Source: Planctomycetota bacterium (lineage in GTDB: Bacteria; Planctomycetota; Planctomycetia; Gemmatales; Gemmataceae). From it: a stretch of 39,451 bases of DNA. Every line of letters starts with the position of its first letter. Within the stretch, counting starts at the first letter, position 1. Shown one piece after another: positions 22,988 to 31,027 of the stretch. Both the position numbers and the translations under genes were made by a program. The notes below the pieces were generated by a model. The model searched no databases. It was not told the origin of the DNA and saw nothing but the letters and a program-made list of their open reading frames with translations. The DNA is taken from assembly GCA_016177925.1 (NCBI GenBank), contig JACOUH010000272.1, positions 1-39,451 of the forward strand, in the 5' to 3' direction.

Positions 22988-24775
22988 TCACGGCGCGGCG
23001 GCATTGAGGCGCTGGTTCGCCTTCACGTTCGTCTTGGTGATGCGGCCCTTGCCGTGCGGCAAGATCACTTCCAGGTCGCACGCCGCCGCCGTCCCCAGGC
23101 CGACGTGGACGATCGCCTCCTGGCCCGAGGCGTAGCCATAGCCGGCGGCGATCTCCGCCGCCCGCAGCAGGGCCCCCTTCTGGCCGAGCTTGCCCGCGGC
23201 GTAGACGTTGACGCGCGAGCCGATGCCCTGACGGTTGACGCCCTTGGCGCCCTTCACCTCCACCTGCAGCCAGTTCCCCGATTTCGTCTCGTTCTTCAGC
23301 AACAGCGAGGGACGGTCCACCCACCAGTTCGCCAGGAAGAGGTCGAGCCGGCCATCGCGGTCGAAGTCGGCGCTGGGCCCCGGTGCCATGTAGATGCACT
23401 TGCCTTCCCGCTTCAGCTTGTCGAAGAACTCCCCCGCCCCGGGCAGCTTGCGGTCCTCCGCCGTCGGGAAATCGTTGAGGGCAAGAACGTCTTCCTTGAA
23501 CTGGGGCAGTCCGCCCTTGACGCCGAGGTTCCGGAAGATGACCGGATGCGGCTTGCCGCCCGCGAACATGACAATGCTGGTGTAAAGGTCCGGCCAGCCG
23601 TCGTTGTTGAAGTCCTGCAGCTCAACGTGCGGCGCTTTCATCGGCAGGGGCTTCAGGCCCGCCTTCGCCGTCACGTCCTCGAAACGCGGAATGCCCCCAT
23701 CGAGGCCGCGGTTGAGGTACAGCCGCACCGGCACGCCCCCCGACAGCCAGGGACTGCTGTAGTGGTGGCCGATCACGATATCCATCAGGCCGTCGCGGTT
23801 GACGTCGCCGAAACAAACCCCACACGAGGTGTCGTCCAGGGACGGCGGGAACTTCCAGCTGAAGTCGGCATGGCTCTTCGGCACCTCCTTGAAGCGGCCC
23901 TTGCCGTCGTTGAGGAACAGCCGATTACCACCCTCGCGGCCGCCGAGGAACAGATCCGGCCACCCGTCGTTGTTGACGTCGCACGCCATGACGCCGAAGC
24001 CGGTCACTTTCTCGGGCAGGCCCACCTTGGTGGTCACGTCCTCGAACTTGAAGTTGCCGAGGTTGCGGAACAGCTTCGACCGCGATTGTCCGCCCTGGAA
24101 ATAGCACTCGCCGACGAGCAGGTCGAGCAATCCGTCGCCGTCGTAGTCCACGGCGCAGACGCTGCGGGCCGCGAAACCGAGCGGACAGGCGCCGGAGTCC
24201 TTCGAGACGTCGGCGAACTTGCCGCCGCCGAGGTTGCGGAACAGGGCATTGGGGGCCGAGAAGTGTTCATTGCCCTTGCCGTAAGCCTTCCAGTCGATGG
24301 CGTGATTGGTGTAGTAAAGGTCCAGCAAGCCGTCGTTGTCGAGGTCGACGAAGACGGCGCCGTTGCCCCGGCCTCTGTTCCGTAGGTGTTTCTGCCCGTC
24401 AAGGACGAACTTCCCCTTGACGTTGCGAAACAGCATGGCGTCCTTGGAGCCGTAGGGCTTGTCGCCAAAGGCGCCGACGTAGAGCGAGGGATAGCCGCTA
24501 TTGTCAAGGTCGCCCCAGGCGGCGGCGTGGCCGGCGATGCCGCCGACGTGCGGCAGCAGGCCGGCTTCCCTGGTGACGTCGCGGAAGGTGAAGTGCGTCT
24601 GGGCTGGGAGGGGCGCGGCGAGCAGAAGTAGGCTGACAATACAAGCCCCAATCGCCAGCGCGGGGACGTCCCCGCGCTGGCCCACGACACAAGCCCCAAG
24701 CGCCAGCGCGGGGACATCCCCATGCTGGCGCTTGGGGCTTGTGTCAGCGAACGGGCTGAAGTGGTGTGCCGGCAT
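22988..24775 (-). CDS. ASPIC/UnbV C-terminal protein with FG-GAP/VCBS repeats; palindromic repeat inside its leader
   Basis: 595 residues from ATG 24775 with GGAGG eight bases upstream. Residues 11-47 are encoded by palindromic repeat DNA (24635-24745) and read as two near-copies, HGDVPALALGACVV and RGDVPALAIGACIV. The second merges into a hydrophobic core SLLLLAAPLPAQ that completes a signal peptide. The mature part carries integrin-like FG-GAP/VCBS repeats with calcium-binding DxDxDG-type loops: GDLDNSGYPSL, VDLDNDGLLDLYY, VDYDGDGLLDLLVG, CDVNNDGWPDLFLG, GDVNRDGLMDIVIG, QDFNNDGWPDLY and ADFDRDGRLDLFLA. It ends with an ASPIC-type domain (IGSRVNVYAAGKLGQ ... VHVGLGTAAACDLEVILPHG). It is exported and probably adhesive or carbohydrate-interacting. 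Confidence 0.93.
   Translation of the reverse strand: MPAHHFSPFADTSPKRQHGDVPALALGACVVGQRGDVPALAIGACIVSLLLLAAPLPAQTHFTFRDVTREAGLLPHVGGIAGHAAAWGDLDNSGYPSLYVGAFGDKPYGSKDAMLFRNVKGKFVLDGQKHLRNRGRGNGAVFVDLDNDGLLDLYYTNHAIDWKAYGKGNEHFSAPNALFRNLGGGKFADVSKDSGACPLGFAARSVCAVDYDGDGLLDLLVGECYFQGGQSRSKLFRNLGNFKFEDVTTKVGLPEKVTGFGVMACDVNNDGWPDLFLGGREGGNRLFLNDGKGRFKEVPKSHADFSWKFPPSLDDTSCGVCFGDVNRDGLMDIVIGHHYSSPWLSGGVPVRLYLNRGLDGGIPRFEDVTAKAGLKPLPMKAPHVELQDFNNDGWPDLYTSIVMFAGGKPHPVIFRNLGVKGGLPQFKEDVLALNDFPTAEDRKLPGAGEFFDKLKREGKCIYMAPGPSADFDRDGRLDLFLANWWVDRPSLLLKNETKSGNWLQVEVKGAKGVNRQGIGSRVNVYAAGKLGQKGALLRAAEIAAGYGYASGQEAIVHVGLGTAAACDLEVILPHGKGRITKTNVKANQRLNAAAP
24635..24745. repeat. Palindromic repeat family P4: one full copy plus one partial copy in tandem
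   Basis: The full copy 24686-24745 has perfect 22-base arms (24686-24707 and 24724-24745) around a nearly palindromic centre. The partial copy 24635-24680 has the same left arm with small changes and a perfect 26-bp core palindrome (24655-24680, CCAGCGCGGGGAC and its complement) but lacks most of the right arm. Both lie within the 5' coding region of the ASPIC/VCBS gene, whose residues 11-47 they encode. Confidence 0.93.
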
Positions 24776-24804
24776 GGTGTGCGCCTCCGTGGGGTGGGAA
24801 GAGG

Positions 24805-26133
24805 TTACTTCAGTTGATCCGGGGCGATCCGCAGCACGCTGTACGGGTGCAGGGCCATGATGTTGACGTAGCCATCGCGTCCTTCGCACACGCCGAGGAT
24901 CACGTATTTCGTCGTCGTCACACCACTCGGCAACTTCATGAAGCCTCCGTGAAAGGGCAGAGGCTTCCCTTTCTTGTCCGTGAACTCCGTGAAGTCCGGG
25001 TTGCTCACCGACACCGGGCCATGATCGCGCGGTTTCTTGTCCCCGGCCCGATAGCTCACCAGATGCAACAGCAGCCCGACCTGCGGATGCGGCACCGTGA
25101 CCGCCGCCCACACGGTTCCCTTCGGCCCCACGCACATCGCCCGGCAATCGACGCTCTTGGCACCCGGGACCAGTTCGCCCAGGCTGCGGCCGGCCAGCAC
25201 GTCGCCTTGGTGGGTCAGGTCGTAGACGTAGAGTTGATTCGTACTCATCGGCAGGGAATAGAGCGTTTTGCCGTCCGGCGTGATGTCCCAGTTGATCGGA
25301 TGACCGGTGCCGGGGTTGGCGAGGTTGGACTCCTTCGTGGGCGGCTTGCCGTCGATCGTCTGCTTGAGGCGTTCGATCTTGCCCGACCCGGCCTCCGTGC
25401 CGGGTGCCCGCGGGTCGTAGCGGACGATGTCGCCGCCCAGCATCGGGTGATAGACGCGATGGAGATGATCGACGACGAGGAACCCGTAGATGTGTCGCGT
25501 GTCGATCAGGTTTTTATATTTCCCCGTTTTCAGATCCAGAACCAGGAAGTGCGAGTTCTCGCCCGGGCCGGGCCGGCCGTCGGAACAGGTGGAAATGTAG
25601 GCCACTCCCAGCGATTCATCGGGCGTGATGCTGTTGATGCCCTCATGAGGCACCGGGATGGGGTAGACTTTCGTCTTGCCCGTGGCGGGATCGTAGACCA
25701 TCGGGTAGCCGCCCGGGTAGTCCTCGCGTTTCTCGTCCTTGCCGGGATAGCCCTGTTTCGTGCCGAAGTAGATTCGCCCCGAAGCACCGGTATTGTTGCG
25801 CGTGTGGATCTTGGCCTGGCTGCCGAACCCCTTGAGGTCCTTGCCGATCGCCCTGTGGGCATCGACGACGATCTTCATCTGCTTCATCGCGGGATCGAAC
25901 TCGACCAGCCAGGAGTTGACGGCGTTCGCATGGGTGCCAATGTAGAGGCGGCCATTCCGTCCCTCGATGATGGCGAAGTAGCCTTCCCCCTCGGTGGCCG
26001 TCTCCTTGGGGACGACGTAGGCCGTGGACGGTACCCACTTCGCGTTCTTGAGGTCTTCTTCGGCGCGGGCGGAGGTCGACAGGAGCAACGCCAGGGCGAG
26101 GCACAGGAAGGGGCGGAATCGAGGGGAGTACAT
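24805..26133 (-). CDS. Exported beta-propeller protein of unknown function
   Basis: 442 residues from ATG 26133 with GGAG eight bases upstream. Signal peptide FRPFLCLALALLLSTSARAE. The rest shows repeated four-stranded blade-like units typical of beta-propellers: IIEGRNGRLYIGTHANA, GRIYFGTKQGYP, GVAYISTCSDGRPG, FLVVDHLHRVYHPMLGGDIV, NWDITPDGKTLYSLPMSTNQ and MCVGPKGTVWAAVTV. These resemble the SMP-30/YVTN/WD40-like superfamily, and the protein is the size of a seven-bladed propeller. It is likely periplasmic or surface-bound. It lies 29 bp upstream of the ASPIC/VCBS gene start and may be co-transcribed with it. I see no catalytic signature, so enzyme and binding roles are both possible. Confidence 0.85.
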   Translation of the reverse strand: MYSPRFRPFLCLALALLLSTSARAEEDLKNAKWVPSTAYVVPKETATEGEGYFAIIEGRNGRLYIGTHANAVNSWLVEFDPAMKQMKIVVDAHRAIGKDLKGFGSQAKIHTRNNTGASGRIYFGTKQGYPGKDEKREDYPGGYPMVYDPATGKTKVYPIPVPHEGINSITPDESLGVAYISTCSDGRPGPGENSHFLVLDLKTGKYKNLIDTRHIYGFLVVDHLHRVYHPMLGGDIVRYDPRAPGTEAGSGKIERLKQTIDGKPPTKESNLANPGTGHPINWDITPDGKTLYSLPMSTNQLYVYDLTHQGDVLAGRSLGELVPGAKSVDCRAMCVGPKGTVWAAVTVPHPQVGLLLHLVSYRAGDKKPRDHGPVSVSNPDFTEFTDKKGKPLPFHGGFMKLPSGVTTTKYVILGVCEGRDGYVNIMALHPYSVLRIAPDQLK

Positions 26134-26730
26134 GGGTGGGACTCCGGGGGTGGGTTGGAAACAGGACGGACCGGGAGGTCGGTCCGCACTTCGCCAGACG
26201 GTCAACATCGTATGCTTACGGGCTGCCAGGAGCAACCTGCCGTTGCGCGGCGACAGCAACGCGACCCACGCCAGCGTCATCGCCCACAGCCAGAGCGGCA
26301 ACCCCTCGACACACGCCACCCCCCCTCCGCATCCGGCCAACGCGGCAAGCCCATCGCCGTGTCCCCTACGACGCCACCGGCACCCGGAACACCGTAACAC
26401 CGCCCAAGGCAAACCGCAACATCCGCGCTTAGCGCGGGGCCTGCTCGTTATTGATGAGATCACGGGCGGAGCGGGCGGGCGCCCTCGTCCGTGGTGCTCG
26501 TTGGGAGTAGACAAGGGCTGGCGGAGGGGGAGCACCGGCGGCGAGCCGGCGCGGGAAACCGGAGCACGGCCCCCGGCGCCCCGGAATCCTCTTGACAACG
26601 AGCCCTTGCGGGCGAAAGACTGAACTTCACATCTCGCGTCGCTCCGTCGACGCAGCCGCCCGACCGCGTCCGCTCGGATTTCGGGTTTCGGGTTTGGTTA
26701 CTTTGGTTGCCCAGAAGGGAGGGTAAGACA
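26134..26730. other. Long intergenic region with small repeats
   Basis: No convincing gene. It holds a small hairpin (arms CGGACC and GGTCCG around 26166-26185), a possible coding relic on the minus strand (LPLWLWAMTLAWVALLSPRN, near 26230-26320, membrane-like but with no start signal), and a period-7 repeat TTTCGGGTTTCGGG at 26679-26695 just before the YbaK-like gene. It must contain the divergent promoters of the propeller and YbaK-like genes, which I cannot place. Confidence 0.45.
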
Positions 26731-27189
26731 ATGAGGCTCGACCAGTGGCTGAACGACCACCACGTCCGCTTCGACCGGCTGCACCACGACCCGGTCTACA
26801 CGGCCAGCCGCCTGGCGCAGACGCTGCACGTGCCGGGCCGAGCGGTGGTCAAGACCGTCCTGCTGCGGACCGGCGAGGGCTACGCCGTCGCCGTCCTGCC
26901 GGCTGACTGCCGCGTCGACCTGGAGCAGGCCCGCCGCTGCCTGGACGACGACGGGACCGAGCTGGCCAGCGAGGCGGAGATCCAGCGCCTCTTTCCCGAC
27001 TGCGAGCTGGGGGCGGTGCCGCCGTTCGGCAGCCTGTACCACCTCCGCACCCTGGTGGACCAGGCGCTGACCCGGGACGAGGAGATCGTCTTCGACGGCC
27101 AGAGCCACGACGAGGCCATCCGCATGGCCTACCGCGACTACGAAACCCTGGAGCACCCGACGCGGGGACAGTTCGCCTGCCATACCTGA
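26731..27189 (+). CDS. YbaK/EbsC-type aminoacyl-tRNA deacylase-like protein
   Basis: 152 residues from ATG 26731 with GGGAGG eight bases upstream. The fold pattern fits the YbaK/ProX (aminoacyl-tRNA editing) domain: HVRFDRLHHDPVYTASRLAQ followed by LHVPGRAVVKTVLLRTGEGY, where the Lys of 'vvKtl' is the conserved position; AVAVLPADCRVDLEQARR; then LFPDCELGAVPPFGSLYHLR, the conserved 'G.v.Pfg' block. Such proteins hydrolyse mischarged aminoacyl-tRNAs in the cytoplasm; stand-alone members such as this vary in specificity. The next gene begins 38 bp downstream and is probably co-transcribed. The family call is confident, the specificity open. Confidence 0.88.
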   Translation: MRLDQWLNDHHVRFDRLHHDPVYTASRLAQTLHVPGRAVVKTVLLRTGEGYAVAVLPADCRVDLEQARRCLDDDGTELASEAEIQRLFPDCELGAVPPFGSLYHLRTLVDQALTRDEEIVFDGQSHDEAIRMAYRDYETLEHPTRGQFACHT

Positions 27190-27226
27190 TGTCGGCTCGC
27201 AGCCCTTCGTTGGGAGGGGAGGCAGT

Positions 27227-27919
27227 ATGGACCTGGGAAGTTCGGCGGAACATCTGGCCGCGGCGCTGGTGCAGGCCGCAGCCCGGGAGAAGGGGCAAGC
27301 GGCGGCCGCGCCCGGCTTCACGATCGCCCTCAGCCGCGAGGTCGGGGCGCGCGGCACCTCGGTCGGCCGCGCCCTGGGCGCCCGCCTGGGGTGGGCGGTC
27401 TACGACAACGAGATCCTCGAACGCATCGCCCAGGAGATGAAGGTGCGCCCCGGGGACCTTCAGCGCGTGGACGAGCGGCACGCGAGCCTGCTGAACGAGT
27501 TCATCGAGTCGTTCGGCTCGGGGCCGAGCGTCAGCGAGGGCGCCTACGTCCGCCACCTCAGCGCGACGCTGCGGGCCCTGGGGGCGCGCGGCGAGTGCGT
27601 CATCGTCGGCCGCGGGGCCGCCCATTTCCTTCCGCCGCAGACGACGCTGCGCGTGCGGCTGACCGCCACCCTCGACGACCGCCTCGCGACCATGAGCCGG
27701 GAGCTGGGGGTCCCGCGCGACCAGGCGGCGCGGCACGTGGAAACGACCGACCGCGAGCGCGTGCGGTTCATCAAGGACTACTTCCACAAGGACCCCACCG
27801 ACCCGCAGAATTACGACCTGGTCCTGAACGCCTCGCGTTTTTCCGTCGAGGAGTGTGCCGAGCTGATCGTCGAAGCGCTGCGCCGCCTCCAGGCCCGGGA
27901 AGCGGCGTCCCCTGCGTGA
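27227..27919 (+). CDS. Cytidylate kinase-like family protein
   Basis: 230 residues from ATG 27227 with GGAGGGGAGG upstream. It matches the cytidylate kinase-like (Cytidylate_kin2) family: ALSREVGARGTSVGRALGAR forms the P-loop-type region (in this family 'sre.GsgG...a..LA'), then GWAVYDNEILERIAQEM, ECVIVGRGAAHFLPPQTTLR for the nucleotide-binding core, and a LID-like segment VETTDRERVRFIKDYFHKDP. The expected GxGG is RGTS here, a departure from the classical Walker A, so nucleoside specificity and activity are uncertain. Its position behind a tRNA-editing-like gene gives no direct clue. Confidence 0.85.
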   Translation: MDLGSSAEHLAAALVQAAAREKGQAAAAPGFTIALSREVGARGTSVGRALGARLGWAVYDNEILERIAQEMKVRPGDLQRVDERHASLLNEFIESFGSGPSVSEGAYVRHLSATLRALGARGECVIVGRGAAHFLPPQTTLRVRLTATLDDRLATMSRELGVPRDQAARHVETTDRERVRFIKDYFHKDPTDPQNYDLVLNASRFSVEECAELIVEALRRLQAREAASPA

Positions 27920-27955
27920 CCATCCTTAGTGCGGATCAATGGAAAAGGAGGGGCC

Positions 27956-29182
27956 ATGTGGTTTCACCGGGCAGTCGTTGCAGGGATGTTGGTGGCGCTT
28001 TGCCCCGTTCTCAATAGCTCCCTGCCAGAGGGAATGTGGTCCGGGGTGTGCCATGCTTGGGCGGCCTGGTGCGGCGGGGTCGATGCCCCGGACAGGGCGG
28101 GCCGCCCAAGCATGCCACGCGGCCCCGAGCGGACCACTTTCCCCAATCCCAGGAGCTCGTTAGCCAGCTTCGGTGGGGGGGACAAGCCCGCCAAGGATCG
28201 CCCAGATAGGGGGGGCTTGAAGATTGTTGCCAAGGGCTTCGCCTATGACAAGAGCCCGGCGGCGGTGGTTGGCGTTTGCCGGTGCAAGAACGGGGATCTG
28301 CTGCTGGCGTACAACACCTCGACCGATCTCGACGCCGGGGAACGGATCGCCTTGGTGCGGAGCGCTGACCGGGGCAAGACCTGGGGGAAGCCGGAAGCCT
28401 TTGCTGAGTCGGTCTTCAACAAGGGCGGCGTTGAAGCCGGATCTTCGTTGACGCGCCTCGCCAACGGCCGCCTGCTGCTCCCTTACACCGACGGGTTTTA
28501 CCTCCGCCCTGGGAAGAACGCAGACCGGCGGACGCTGCTCTTTTGCCCCACCTCGGACGACAACGGCAAGACCTGGCAGAACACCAAGGCGATCTGCTTT
28601 GAGGGCCTGGAGACCTTTCCGTTCGGGAAGGTGGTCGAGCTGCCCGGCGGCGTGCTCCTGCTCCCGCTGTGGGGGGCCTACGAGAAGCACGGGGAGATCG
28701 CCTCGGGGGTGCTCAAGTCCAAGGACCGGGGCAACACCTGGGCGGGGTGGCGGCCCATCGTGCGCCGCAACGGCAGCGAGACGCCGATCGTCCTTCTCCC
28801 CGACCATCGTCTGGTCGCGCTCCTGCGGCAATACACCGAGGACAAGGATCGTCCCTTCCACGTCTCCTATTCGAGCGACGACGGCGACACCTGGACCAAG
28901 CCGGTGAAGGTCAACCTCCACGGAGAAGCTCCTGCCCTCCACCGGACACCGAAGGGCCGGCTGCTGGCCGGCTATCGCACGCTGCAAAGCAGGTGTCAGA
29001 TCAGTTCCAGCAGCGACGGGGGGTTGACCTGGAAGTTCGAGCTGGAGCTGGAGGGGCCGGACGGCAGGCGAGTGGGCGAGTACCCGTCCTTCGAGAACCT
29101 GCCCGACGGCCGAATCCTCGTCGCCTATGACAACGGGCGACCAATCTGGAACGTGGTTTACAGCATCTTGGAAGAGGAATAG
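27956..29182 (+). CDS. Exported Asp-box (sialidase/BNR-like) protein with an in-frame palindromic insert
   Basis: About 408 residues from ATG 27956, with AAAGGAGG upstream at 27943-27950. A signal peptide core (FHRAVVAGMLVALCPVL) is followed by residues about 19-70 encoded by palindromic element P3 copy B. The mature domain then starts with FGGGDKPAK and a six-bladed-propeller-type sequence with five Asp boxes: SADRGKTW, SDDNGKTW, SKDRGNTW, SSDDGDTW and SSDGGLTW. The blades resemble exo-alpha-sialidases and related BNR-repeat proteins; PSFENLPDGRILVAYDNG closes the propeller. Catalytic Tyr/Glu and the Arg triad of true sialidases are not obvious, so a sialidase activity is not assured. Confidence 0.87.
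   Translation: MWFHRAVVAGMLVALCPVLNSSLPEGMWSGVCHAWAAWCGGVDAPDRAGRPSMPRGPERTTFPNPRSSLASFGGGDKPAKDRPDRGGLKIVAKGFAYDKSPAAVVGVCRCKNGDLLLAYNTSTDLDAGERIALVRSADRGKTWGKPEAFAESVFNKGGVEAGSSLTRLANGRLLLPYTDGFYLRPGKNADRRTLLFCPTSDDNGKTWQNTKAICFEGLETFPFGKVVELPGGVLLLPLWGAYEKHGEIASGVLKSKDRGNTWAGWRPIVRRNGSETPIVLLPDHRLVALLRQYTEDKDRPFHVSYSSDDGDTWTKPVKVNLHGEAPALHRTPKGRLLAGYRTLQSRCQISSSSDGGLTWKFELELEGPDGRRVGEYPSFENLPDGRILVAYDNGRPIWNVVYSILEEE
28010..28163. repeat. ~154-bp imperfect palindromic element, family P3 copy B
   Basis: It has the same layout as 12701-12850. The left half contains CAATAGCTCC, AGAGGGAATGTGGTCC and GCCATGCTTGGGCGGCC; the right half contains GGCCGCCCAAGCATGCC, GGACCACTTTCCCC and GGAGCTCGTTAG. 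The inner stem reads TTGGGCGG here and TTTCGCGG in copy A, each with its own complementary arm. It lies in frame inside the Asp-box protein gene without a stop codon. Confidence 0.85.
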
Positions 29183-29225
29183 TCGTTAGCCGGTGAGGAC
29201 CGACGAGGAAAACCGGGCCGCAGCC

Positions 29226-30008
29226 ATGACTCTCCCCTCCACGCTCACCCCGATCGCCCTCTTCGTTGCCATGCTGACCGTCCCTGGGCCGGTCGCGGTC
29301 CAACCCCCGAAGGAACGGAACTACCCGTACCGCGAACTGGAAGGGGTCGTCGAGGAGTTCCACTTCACGCGCAACTGGCGCCACTACTACTGGCGCGAGG
29401 ACTTCACGATGCTCGTCCGCGACAACGCGAGCAGGCTGCACCGTGTCATCAGCCGTGAGCCGACGCCGTGGGCCGGCTACCGCCTGGGCACCACCTACAC
29501 CGGCCTCGCTGTCGACTGGACCGGCCGGCCGCGCGTCCGCGTCGTCGGCGTCGGGGCCGTCGACCGCATCCCCGCCGAGTTCTACGACCTCAAGCTCGAC
29601 CCGGACAGGACGACCACCGCCCTCATCGTCCGCGTCCGCCGCAAGGGCTCCGCCGCTTGGGACGACTTCTACGTCAACAACTGGTTCCACCGCTGGGGCG
29701 CGGACGCCGACCGGAAGGTCCTCGCCCACTACGCCAACGCGGGCCCCCATTACACGGTCTACGGTTACCTCGGCGGGACGCTCGCCCCGCTCGACGAGAC
29801 GGGGAAGAAGCTGCTGGCGCACCACCCCGACGCCGGGCTGTTCCACGGCCGCATTGCCAAGGCGGGCAATGTCGTCGGCTACGAACTGCGCCTACTCCAC
29901 CTGCTGGGGCGCGACCGCAAGACGCAAAAGTACGAGGTGATGTACGGCGACCCGAAGGAGTTGGCTCGCCTCGACGGCAACGCCCCACCGGAGCCACGCA
30001 GGAAGTAA
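29226..30008 (+). CDS. Exported protein of unknown function
   Basis: 260 residues from ATG 29226; the frame is open from GTG 29193, but the ATG gives a clean signal peptide (MTLPSTLTPIALFVAMLTVP followed by GPVAVQ). The mature part is rich in Trp, Tyr and Arg: YRELEGVVEEFHFTRNWRHY, YWREDFTMLVRDNASRLHRV, GTTYTGLAVDWTGRPRVRVV and DDFYVNNWFHRWGADADRKV. It looks like one compact beta-rich domain. I recognise no catalytic motif and know similar sequences only as planctomycete hypotheticals. It lies 43 bp after the Asp-box gene in the same direction. Confidence 0.75.
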   Translation: MTLPSTLTPIALFVAMLTVPGPVAVQPPKERNYPYRELEGVVEEFHFTRNWRHYYWREDFTMLVRDNASRLHRVISREPTPWAGYRLGTTYTGLAVDWTGRPRVRVVGVGAVDRIPAEFYDLKLDPDRTTTALIVRVRRKGSAAWDDFYVNNWFHRWGADADRKVLAHYANAGPHYTVYGYLGGTLAPLDETGKKLLAHHPDAGLFHGRIAKAGNVVGYELRLLHLLGRDRKTQKYEVMYGDPKELARLDGNAPPEPRRK

Positions 30009-30100
30009 CGGATACGACCTGCGGGGACCCCCCTGCGTTCCGTGGCAGGCATCGGGGCTGTCGGGCGGGCGAAAGAGCCCAGTGACGTCCTCTGCCGCCT

Positions 30101-30185
30101 GTTTGTAATTTGTAGTTTGTAATTGGTAATGTGAAGAAGAGCCGGACTGGTCCTTCTGCAAATTCCAAATTCCAAATTCCAAACC
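30101..30185. repeat. AT-rich low-complexity tract with period-7 repeat
   Basis: 30101-30133 alternates TTTGTAATT and TTTGTAGTT-like units; 30159-30185 carries three copies of AAATTCC. Both contrast sharply with the GC-rich surroundings. The tract lies 44-128 bases upstream of the SDR start at 30229, in its presumed promoter region. Confidence 0.85.
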
Positions 30186-30228
30186 TGCATCGCCAAGACC
30201 GTGATCCCTGTGGGCAAAGGGATTCATC

Positions 30229-31011
30229 ATGGCAGACAACGTCCTTGCAACCTTCGCCGCCGGCATGTTGTCGAGTCACACCGCGGTAGTCACCGGCGGT
30301 TCACGCGGTCTGGGACGCGCTGTCTGTTTAGCGTTAGCCCAGGCGGGGGCAAATGTCGTTGTTGGCTATCACAGTGATGCGCAGGCCGCCCACGAGGTCT
30401 GCGCGGGCACCAAACCGTTTGGGGTTCACGCGATGCCTCTCCAGGTCGATGTCGCGCAGGCCGATAGCGTCTATCGCTTCATGGAACAGGCTGACGGTGC
30501 GATGGGCCCGCTGGACATCCTGGTGAACTGTGCCGGTACCTGGCCCGAGGCCAACATTTGGGAAATGGAGGACCTGGAGTGGGACAAGGCGTTGGCCGTG
30601 AACCTCAATGGGACCTACTACGCCTGCAAAGCGGCCAGCAAAGGGATGATCCAACGCCAGAGCGGTAAGATCGTCAATTTCTCCTCGATTGCCGCCGCCC
30701 GGGGCGCTCGCAGTGGGCATGCCCACTATGCAGCCGCCAAGGGAGGGGTGGTTTCGTTCACCCGCTCCTTGGCCAACGAATTGGGGCCTTACCACATCAA
30801 TGTCAATGCCGTTGCCCCGGGGGTGATCCGCACTCCGATGACGCAACACGCCCTGGAGGATCGAGCCGCCGATTATCACTCCCAGATTCCGCTGGGGCGG
30901 ATTGGGCTGCCCGAAGAGGTCGCGGGTCTGGTGTTGTTCCTGGTTTCTCCCGCCGCTGGGTACATTACCGGCCAGACCATCCACGTCAACGGCGGCATGT
31001 GGATGTCCTGA
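30229..31011 (+). CDS. Short-chain dehydrogenase/reductase (FabG-like SDR)
   Basis: 260 residues from ATG 30229; an internal start at MLSSHTAV (30265) would remove a short extension. Classical SDR motifs: the cofactor-binding TGGSRGLG, the NCAG structural motif (LDILVNCAGTWPE), a catalytic Ser in NFSSIAAARG, YAAAK (Tyr-x-x-x-Lys), and the C-terminal PGVIRTPMTQHA and YITGQTIHVNGGMWMS. It reduces or oxidises an alcohol/ketone with NAD(P)H in the cytoplasm. It starts a cluster with a 2-hydroxyacid dehydrogenase 16 bp downstream and an FGGY kinase, so a sugar or polyol substrate is more likely than fatty-acid synthesis. Confidence 0.93.
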   Translation: MADNVLATFAAGMLSSHTAVVTGGSRGLGRAVCLALAQAGANVVVGYHSDAQAAHEVCAGTKPFGVHAMPLQVDVAQADSVYRFMEQADGAMGPLDILVNCAGTWPEANIWEMEDLEWDKALAVNLNGTYYACKAASKGMIQRQSGKIVNFSSIAAARGARSGHAHYAAAKGGVVSFTRSLANELGPYHINVNAVAPGVIRTPMTQHALEDRAADYHSQIPLGRIGLPEEVAGLVLFLVSPAAGYITGQTIHVNGGMWMS

Positions 31012-31027
31012 AGAAAAGACACAGCCT

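Noticed and set aside
24635..24745. Possible CRISPR-like tandem repeat
   Set aside because: Only two unequal palindromic copies with no spacers of regular size, located inside a coding frame; no cas genes in the window.
30101..30185. Possible origin of replication or AT-rich attachment site
   Set aside because: Short low-complexity repeat only; no DnaA boxes, integrase or tRNA gene nearby.
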